NCBI GenBank assembly: GCA_023380675.1
Contig: JAMCRS010000086.1
Span: 1 to 5,303, forward strand
From: Chloroflexota bacterium
GTDB lineage: Bacteria; Chloroflexota; Anaerolineae; UBA4142
Length of the DNA stretch: 5,303 nt
Reading direction: 5' to 3'
Shown here: positions 1-5,303 of the stretch, piece after piece
How the letters are laid out: each line of letters opens with the position of its first letter
Numbering within the stretch: the first letter of the stretch is position 1
Notes under the pieces: generated by a model
What the model saw: only the letters and a program-made list of their open reading frames with translations
What the model was told of the DNA's origin: nothing
Database searches by the model: none
Position numbers and translations under genes: made by a program

Positions 1-109
1 GAACCTGGTGGATGTGCACGTGGGACACCTGCGCGACAAACTGGGCGATCGTCCGCCGCAATTGCTTCAGACGATGCGCGGCGTCGGCTACATCTGGCAG
101 GAGGACTAA
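1..109 (+). CDS. OmpR/PhoB-family response regulator, C-terminal fragment (5' end outside window)
   Basis: This is the end of a DNA-binding response regulator of a two-component system; it would bind promoter DNA once phosphorylated by the kinase encoded next. Only the last 35 codons are present (first full codon at base 2, stop TAA at 107-109). They match the end of a winged-helix effector domain: VDVHVGHLRDKLGD corresponds to the recognition-helix consensus (VDVHIxxLRxKLGD), and TMRGVGYIW to the C-terminal beta-hairpin wing (TVRGVGYxx). The protein ends three residues after the wing, as is usual. The receiver domain, with its phosphoacceptor Asp, lies left of the window and was not seen. 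The stop overlaps the kinase start by one base (TAATG), so the pair is almost certainly co-transcribed and translationally coupled. Target genes cannot be inferred. Confidence 0.93.
   Translation, partial: NLVDVHVGHLRDKLGDRPPQLLQTMRGVGYIWQED
99..104 (+). promoter_or_regulatory. Shine-Dalgarno of the histidine kinase gene
   Basis: A perfect AGGAGG lies four bases before the ATG at 109, inside the last codons of the response regulator. With the TAATG overlap it supports this kinase start and points to translational coupling of the two genes. The spacing is at the short end of the usual range. Confidence 0.75.
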
Positions 110-1638
110 TGCGCGCCCGCTGGAGTAACCTACCGCTGCGGCTGCGCCTCACGTTCCTCTACGTGGGTCTGCTGGTAGCCATCCTCGTCGCGCTGGGGAC
201 GTTTCTCTACGTCGATACGCGCGACTTTATGATCTCTTCGACGGCGATGCGGCTGGAGGCTCAGGCGAACGTTTCCATCAGCCATTGGATCCCGCCGGCC
301 CAGCCAGCGCCGCGTTTGCCGCCGCTGGCGCTTTCACCCCGTGACCCGATCACTTCGACGACGCTGAACCCACCCCCGTTCGAATTCGTCGCCCGCAGCA
401 TCGCCCGCGACCTGACGTGGCAGGACACCGCCGCCGTCGTGCTCAGCCGCAGCGGAGCGCTGATCGCGGACGGACGGGAATCCCCGACGAGGCCAGCCAT
501 CCCGCCGCCCGAGCCGGCGGAGCTGGCGCGCGCGAACGCGGGCTACGCCGCGTATTATTCGACCACCGTCGACCAGCAGGATATGCTCGTTGTCTTGATC
601 CCACTGCGTTATCCGCGCTTTGACTCGCCAATCACCGGAGTCCTCCAGACCACGATTTCGCTCGACCTCGTCGATCAGGTATTGGGCCGGCAGCGTTTGT
701 TGATCGTCGTCGGCGTTCTGCTCGCGCTCGTTCTCGCCGGCGCCGGCGGTCTGTGGCTGACGCAAACCGCACTGACGCCGCTGCACGTCATGATCGACGT
801 CTGTCGCCGGATCGCGGACGGAGACTTGAGTCAACGCGTGAACCTACCTCAGCGGCGCGACGAGACGGGGCAGCTCGCCGCCGCGTTCGACGAGATGGTC
901 GAGCGACTGGACGATTCCTTTGCCACGCAGCGCCAGTTCGTCGCCGACGCCTCGCACGAGCTGAGGACACCGCTCACCGCGATCAGCGGGTCCCTGGAGG
1001 TGCTGTTACTTGCGCCGGAAGGCGACCCGGACACGTCCCGACGCGTGCTGCACGGCATGCGGCGAGAGGTGCAGCGCCTGACGCGGCTAGTCGCCGATCT
1101 GCTCACGTTGACGCGGTTGGACGCCAAGCGCGGTCCCACACTCGCGCCGGTTGACGTGGCCGCGCTCGCCCGGGAGGTCGTGGAAGGGATCAAGCCACTT
1201 GCGGGGGAACGCCAAATCGACGTGAAAACAGAAGGGGATACGACCGGACGAGGCGACGCGGACCAACTGAAACAGGTGTTTTACAACCTGGTCGCAAACG
1301 CGATCCAGTTCACAGATGCCGAGCAAGGCAAGATCGAGCTGCGCATCCAAGGGGCGGACGGCGCGGTGCGCGTTTCGGTAACCGATAACGGGGTGGGGAT
1401 TCCGAACCCGGCGCAGTCTCGCATTTTCGAGCGCTTTTACCGTGCGGATCGAGCGCGCACGCGGGCGAGCGGCGGAAGCGGGTTGGGTCTCGCGATCGTC
1501 AAGGCGATCGTGGAAAGCCACGGTGGGACGATCGACCCGGTCGACAGCAAACCGGGCCGAGGGACGACGATCCAGTTTACTCTCAAACGCGAACCGGCCG
1601 AGCCCGGGCCGGCGCAAGCGGCACCCCCGGCGTCTTAG
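109..1638 (+). CDS. Two-component sensor histidine kinase (membrane, HAMP-HisKA-HATPase_c)
   Basis: A 509-residue inner-membrane sensor kinase that autophosphorylates on His and passes the phosphate to the regulator encoded just upstream. Domains in order: TM1 about 14-35; extracytoplasmic sensor about 36-196; TM2 about 197-217; HAMP about 218-270; HisKA about 271-337 with the H-box SHELRTP (phosphoacceptor H283); HATPase_c about 380-493. The ATPase has the N-box (NLVANA, N393/N397), G1 (DNGVG, D426), F-box (FERFYR, 440-445) and G2 (GGSGLGLAI, 455-463), so the kinase looks intact. The sensor is proline-rich at 61-90 and 128-136. The segments AAVVLSRSGALIADG (108-122) and GVLQTTISL (177-185) resemble the strands of a Cache/PDC-like fold, but this is weak inference. 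A 16-residue Pro/Ala-rich tail follows the ATPase domain. The start is set by TAATG coupling and AGGAGG. The signal sensed is unknown, and the convergent sugar operon is not evidence of what it controls. Confidence 0.96.
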   Translation: MRARWSNLPLRLRLTFLYVGLLVAILVALGTFLYVDTRDFMISSTAMRLEAQANVSISHWIPPAQPAPRLPPLALSPRDPITSTTLNPPPFEFVARSIARDLTWQDTAAVVLSRSGALIADGRESPTRPAIPPPEPAELARANAGYAAYYSTTVDQQDMLVVLIPLRYPRFDSPITGVLQTTISLDLVDQVLGRQRLLIVVGVLLALVLAGAGGLWLTQTALTPLHVMIDVCRRIADGDLSQRVNLPQRRDETGQLAAAFDEMVERLDDSFATQRQFVADASHELRTPLTAISGSLEVLLLAPEGDPDTSRRVLHGMRREVQRLTRLVADLLTLTRLDAKRGPTLAPVDVAALAREVVEGIKPLAGERQIDVKTEGDTTGRGDADQLKQVFYNLVANAIQFTDAEQGKIELRIQGADGAVRVSVTDNGVGIPNPAQSRIFERFYRADRARTRASGGSGLGLAIVKAIVESHGGTIDPVDSKPGRGTTIQFTLKREPAEPGPAQAAPPAS

Positions 1639-1639
1639 T

Positions 1640-2785
<1,146 letters not shown>

Positions 2786-2812
2786 GGTTGCCTTTGATGG
2801 GCTGCCGGCCGA

Positions 2813-3883
2813 CTAGGGTCCTCGATAGAGCTTTTCGCTCACCTCTCGCAGCCGCGCCGCGGCCCTTTCGGCGGTCAGGTCGCGCTGCGGATTCGCCATC
2901 ATCTCGTAGCCGACCATGAACTTGCGGACCGTTGCGTTGCGGAGGAGCGGCGGATAATAGTGCGCGTGCAAGTGCGACTCGGGGTGCGGCGCGCCGTCGC
3001 TCGGCGACTGGTGGAATCCCATCGAATAGGGAAAAGAAGTCTCGAACAGATTGTCGTAGCGCGTCGTCAGTCGCTTGACCATATCCGCCAGCCCGTCGCG
3101 TTCTGTCGGATCGATCTCGGTCAGGGAGCCGACATGGCGGCGGGAGAGGACGAGCGTCTCGCACGGCCAAACCGCCCAGAACGGCACCAGCGCAACATAA
3201 TGCTGATTTTCCAGAACGATCCGCTCACCCGCCTCGAGCTCGAGCGCGAGATAGTCGCACAACATGCACGTGCCGTGGGCATCGCCGTACGCCTGCGACG
3301 ACCGCTGCTCCTTGGCCGGCTCGGTAGGAACGTGCTCTTCCGCCCAGACCTGGCAATGCGGATGGGGATTGCTCGCCCCCATCGCTGCGCCCTTGTTCTC
3401 AAAGAGCTGGACGTAGCGAATGAAATCGAGCGCACCCAGCTCTGCGGTCTGGTCGACCCACGTATCGACAACGCGACGGATCTCGCCAAGCGGCATGTCC
3501 GGCAGGGTCAAATCGTGCCGCGGGGAAAAACAGATGACGCGACAGACCCCGCGCTCGCTTGCCGCACGGATGAGGCCGCGGCGGTCGAGCGTGCCGGCCG
3601 ACGTTCCCGGCAAAAGCGAGGCAAAGTCGTTGTCGAATACGAAAGTGTGCTCGTAGATCGGATTGTGCGCGCCGGCGGCGCGAGCGTTACCCGGGCAGAG
3701 ATAGCAGTCGGCATCGTACTGCGGTCGTGATTCAGCCGGCGGTTTCTCCACCTGGCCGAGCCACGGCCGCTGAGTCCGATGCGGCGATACGAGAATCCAC
3801 TCGCCGGTCAGGGGACTGAAGCGTCGATGCGGCTGTGTCAGTAAGTCGAGCGATGCCAGCCGCTCGTCATTTTGATCAGGCAT
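2813..3883 (-). CDS. galT: Galactose-1-phosphate uridylyltransferase
   Basis: HIT-superfamily enzyme that exchanges UMP between UDP-glucose and galactose-1-phosphate, giving UDP-galactose and glucose-1-phosphate, through a uridylyl-histidine intermediate. It has 356 residues; the E. coli enzyme has about 348, and from the active site onward the two align with a near-constant offset of ten. First-half zinc ligands: C60 and C63 (CYLC), H124 (PRHDL) and H174. The nucleophile is H176 in NPHPHCQVW (172-180), with Q178 beside it. Equivalents of the E. coli iron-site residues are E192, H291, H306 and H308 ([11 protein letters not shown], 305-315). The stretch [11 protein letters not shown] (318-328) is almost identical to E. 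coli from memory. Unlike E. coli, it also has a second CxxC (C206/C209). The ATG at 3883 is preceded by GGGGGAA (plus strand 3889-3895), a modest ribosome-binding site. It follows araD by 21 bases and precedes galK by 27. Confidence 0.98.
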   Translation of the reverse strand: MPDQNDERLASLDLLTQPHRRFSPLTGEWILVSPHRTQRPWLGQVEKPPAESRPQYDADCYLCPGNARAAGAHNPIYEHTFVFDNDFASLLPGTSAGTLDRRGLIRAASERGVCRVICFSPRHDLTLPDMPLGEIRRVVDTWVDQTAELGALDFIRYVQLFENKGAAMGASNPHPHCQVWAEEHVPTEPAKEQRSSQAYGDAHGTCMLCDYLALELEAGERIVLENQHYVALVPFWAVWPCETLVLSRRHVGSLTEIDPTERDGLADMVKRLTTRYDNLFETSFPYSMGFHQSPSDGAPHPESHLHAHYYPPLLRNATVRKFMVGYEMMANPQRDLTAERAAARLREVSEKLYRGP

Positions 3884-3904
3884 TCTCGTTCCCCCGCTGC
3901 GCCG

Positions 3905-4555
3905 TCACCGGCCCAGCTGGCCGTCCTCCTCGACGTAGCGGCGACGCGCTCGGGCGACCTCTTCGGCCGGGATCTCGTCGATCGCCCCCAACTGCAGGCC
4001 GTAAAAGACCGTGCGTGCGACGTCCTCGACCATGATGGCCGCCTTCACCGCCAGCTCGGCGGTCGGGCCGACCGTAAAGACCCCGTGATTCTTCATCAGA
4101 ATCGCCGGGCTGGCGCCGATGCTGCGAACCACCTCGCGGCCTATCTCGTCTCCTCCAACCTTGGCGTACGCTCCGCACGGAATGGGCCCGCCGAATTCGT
4201 CGCAGATCGCCGTCAAGTAGACCGGAATGGGGCGCCCCACCGCGGCAAAGGCAGTGGCGAACGTCGAATGGGTATGCACGATTCCGTTGACGTCCGGTCG
4301 ATGGCGGTAGACGTAGAGATGGGCCGCGGTGTCGGAAGAGGGCTTGAGGCTCCCCTCGACGACCTTGCCGTCCGGGTCGACGACGACCATATTCTCCGGC
4401 GTCAGCGCCTCGTAGCGCACGCCGCTCGCCTTGATCACGACCAGCCCGCTCTTAGGGTCCCGTCCGCTCAGGTTGCCGCTCGTCCAGGTGACGAGATTGT
4501 TCTTAGGTAACTCGGCGTGGAGCCGGCAGACCTCCTCACGCAGCGATTCCAGCAT
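3905..4555 (-). CDS. araD: L-ribulose-5-phosphate 4-epimerase (class II aldolase/AraD family)
   Basis: Zinc-dependent cytoplasmic enzyme that converts L-ribulose-5-phosphate to D-xylulose-5-phosphate, the last step of the L-arabinose pathway. From the chosen start it has 216 residues. The N-terminus MLESLREEV, then [18 protein letters not shown] (16-33), matches AraD proteins from their first residue. KPSSDT (71-76), HTH (H94, H96) and NHG (H157) supply the phosphate-site and zinc residues; D119 in CDEFGG aligns with the catalytic Asp120 of E. coli. The start at 4555 is preferred over the ATG at 4582 because homology begins there, AAAGGA lies eight bases upstream, and the overlap with araB falls from 47 to 20 bases. 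Oddity: the usual C-terminal ...Y-G-Q, with its catalytic Tyr, reads D-G-Q-L-G-R (D211). A related aldolase such as L-fuculose-phosphate aldolase is the alternative, but adjacency to araB strongly favours AraD. Confidence 0.93.
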   Translation of the reverse strand: MLESLREEVCRLHAELPKNNLVTWTSGNLSGRDPKSGLVVIKASGVRYEALTPENMVVVDPDGKVVEGSLKPSSDTAAHLYVYRHRPDVNGIVHTHSTFATAFAAVGRPIPVYLTAICDEFGGPIPCGAYAKVGGDEIGREVVRSIGASPAILMKNHGVFTVGPTAELAVKAAIMVEDVARTVFYGLQLGAIDEIPAEEVARARRRYVEEDGQLGR

Positions 4556-5303
4556 CGCGAGAGTCCTTTCCGCGAATTGCATCCGATTTGATTCTCTTGA
4601 GCGTCTTCATCACGTCGTTCGCGCCACGTCCGAAATAGTCGTACAGCTTGACGTACTCGTCGTACAGGCTTTGGTACACGCGCTGGTTGGCGGGAATCGG
4701 CTTGAACGTCTGCGGCTTGAGCCGCGCCATGCAGAGCGCAGCCTCGTAGATCGAATCATAGCCCCCTGCCCCTCGGCCGGCCGCGACCGCTCCGAACATC
4801 GCCGAGCCGAGCGCGGGCGTTTGCTGCGACGCCGTCACCTTGATCTCGCGTCCCGTAACATCGGCGTAGATCTGCATCAGCAGCTTGTTCTTCTCCGGCA
4901 GCCCGCCGCACGCGACCAGCTCGTTCACCGGCACGCCATTGTCGTCGAACGCGTCGACGATGACGCGCGTCCCGAACGCGGTCGCTTCGATCAGCGCGCG
5001 ATAGATCTCGGGCGCCTTGGTCGCCAGCGTCGCGCCGAGAAGCATGCCGGTCAGATCGACGTCGACCAGGACGGAGCGGTTGCCGTTCCACCAATCGAGC
5101 GCGAGCAGGCCGGACTCGCCCGGTTTGAGCTTGGCCGCCTCCAGCTCCAACGCCTTGTGCAGGTCGAGTTTTTTCTTCCTGGCCGCGGCATGGTATTCGG
5201 GCGGAACGGCGTGGTCAACGAACCAGGCGAAGATGTCGCCGACGCCGGACTGACCGGCTTCGTAGCCGAACAGCCCGGGAATGATGCCGTCTTCCACGTA
5301 GCC
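4536..5303 (-). CDS. araB: Ribulokinase, C-terminal part (5' end beyond right edge)
   Basis: FGGY-family sugar kinase that phosphorylates L-ribulose with ATP to L-ribulose-5-phosphate, the step before AraD. The window shows the last 255 residues. The reading frame is open to the right edge, so no true start is visible; the GTG at 5297 is internal. Complete ribulokinases have about 550-570 residues, so roughly 300 are missing. Counting from the first visible residue, the ribulokinase hallmarks are [16 protein letters not shown] (14-29), [12 protein letters not shown] (69-80), [17 protein letters not shown] (82-98), the nucleotide-binding [19 protein letters not shown] (130-148) and [13 protein letters not shown] (163-175). 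These separate it from xylulokinase or glycerol kinase. The tail after [13 protein letters not shown] is a short charged extension. The stop TGA (4536-4538) lies inside araD, overlapping it by 20 bases, which argues for one transcript and coupled translation. Confidence 0.96.
   Translation of the reverse strand, partial: GYVEDGIIPGLFGYEAGQSGVGDIFAWFVDHAVPPEYHAAARKKKLDLHKALELEAAKLKPGESGLLALDWWNGNRSVLVDVDLTGMLLGATLATKAPEIYRALIEATAFGTRVIVDAFDDNGVPVNELVACGGLPEKNKLLMQIYADVTGREIKVTASQQTPALGSAMFGAVAAGRGAGGYDSIYEAALCMARLKPQTFKPIPANQRVYQSLYDEYVKLYDYFGRGANDVMKTLKRIKSDAIRGKDSRDAGIAA
4564..4569 (-). promoter_or_regulatory. Shine-Dalgarno of araD
   Basis: On the minus strand AAAGGA lies eight bases before the ATG at 4555, inside the 3' end of araB. 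This is good spacing and sequence. The competing ATG at 4582 has only a weak AAGAGA further upstream. The site therefore decides for the shorter araD product. Confidence 0.65.

Noticed and set aside
1594..1612. Inverted repeat CCGGCC / GGCCGG with a seven-base loop as an intrinsic terminator
   Set aside because: The stem is only six pairs, it lies in coding sequence, and there is no real T-tract on either strand. Such repeats arise often at this base composition. It is kept only as a possibility in the convergent-junction finding.
2786..2812. Possible promoter or terminator in the galT-galK gap (contains the palindrome GCCGGC)
   Set aside because: At 27 bases the gap is too short for a promoter with room for control sites, and it already holds the galK ribosome-binding site. 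No T-tract or -10/-35 pair was seen.
2960..3730. Open frame of 256 codons on the plus strand, antisense to galT
   Set aside because: It lies wholly inside galT, whose active-site residues are all conserved on the minus strand. The composition is Arg-rich with no motif, so it is a GC-driven shadow.
3872..4510. Open frame of 212 codons on the plus strand, antisense to araD
   Set aside because: It is a shadow of araD with no recognisable domain.

Overview
The window holds six coding regions, packed almost without gaps, from a high-GC bacterial chromosome. G or C dominates third codon positions, long spurious antisense frames are common, and no mobile element, RNA gene or CRISPR array is visible. 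The sequence does not fix the taxon. The enzymes are ordinary bacterial family members and nothing here names a phylum.

Left part, plus strand (1-1638): the last 35 codons of an OmpR/PhoB-type response regulator, followed by its partner membrane histidine kinase. The two are coupled by a TAATG stop/start overlap with a strong Shine-Dalgarno just upstream. The kinase has two membrane helices, an extracytoplasmic sensor region with a proline-rich stretch, HAMP, HisKA and HATPase_c domains, and all key catalytic motifs.

Right part, minus strand (5303 down to 1640): a compact sugar-catabolism gene set, transcribed leftwards in the order araB (C-terminal part, running off the right edge), araD, galT, galK. 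The araB/araD genes overlap by about 20 bases, and the next two gaps are 21 and 27 bases, so this is very probably one operon. AraB and AraD are two steps of L-arabinose catabolism (L-ribulose to L-ribulose-5-P to D-xylulose-5-P). GalK and GalT are the Leloir steps for D-galactose. Together they suggest co-use of arabinose and galactose, as released from arabinogalactan-type polysaccharide. L-arabinose isomerase, transporters, hydrolases, galE and the operon promoter are not in the window; araA and a promoter could lie beyond the right edge.

The two units converge with only one base between their stop codons. The points most worth a second look are: (1) the joint ara-gal operon; (2) an Asp at the place where AraD enzymes normally carry a C-terminal catalytic Tyr; (3) a complete second Cys2His2-like set in the C-terminal half of GalT, alongside the classical residues; and (4) the one-base convergent junction. 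I found no convincing wholly new system.
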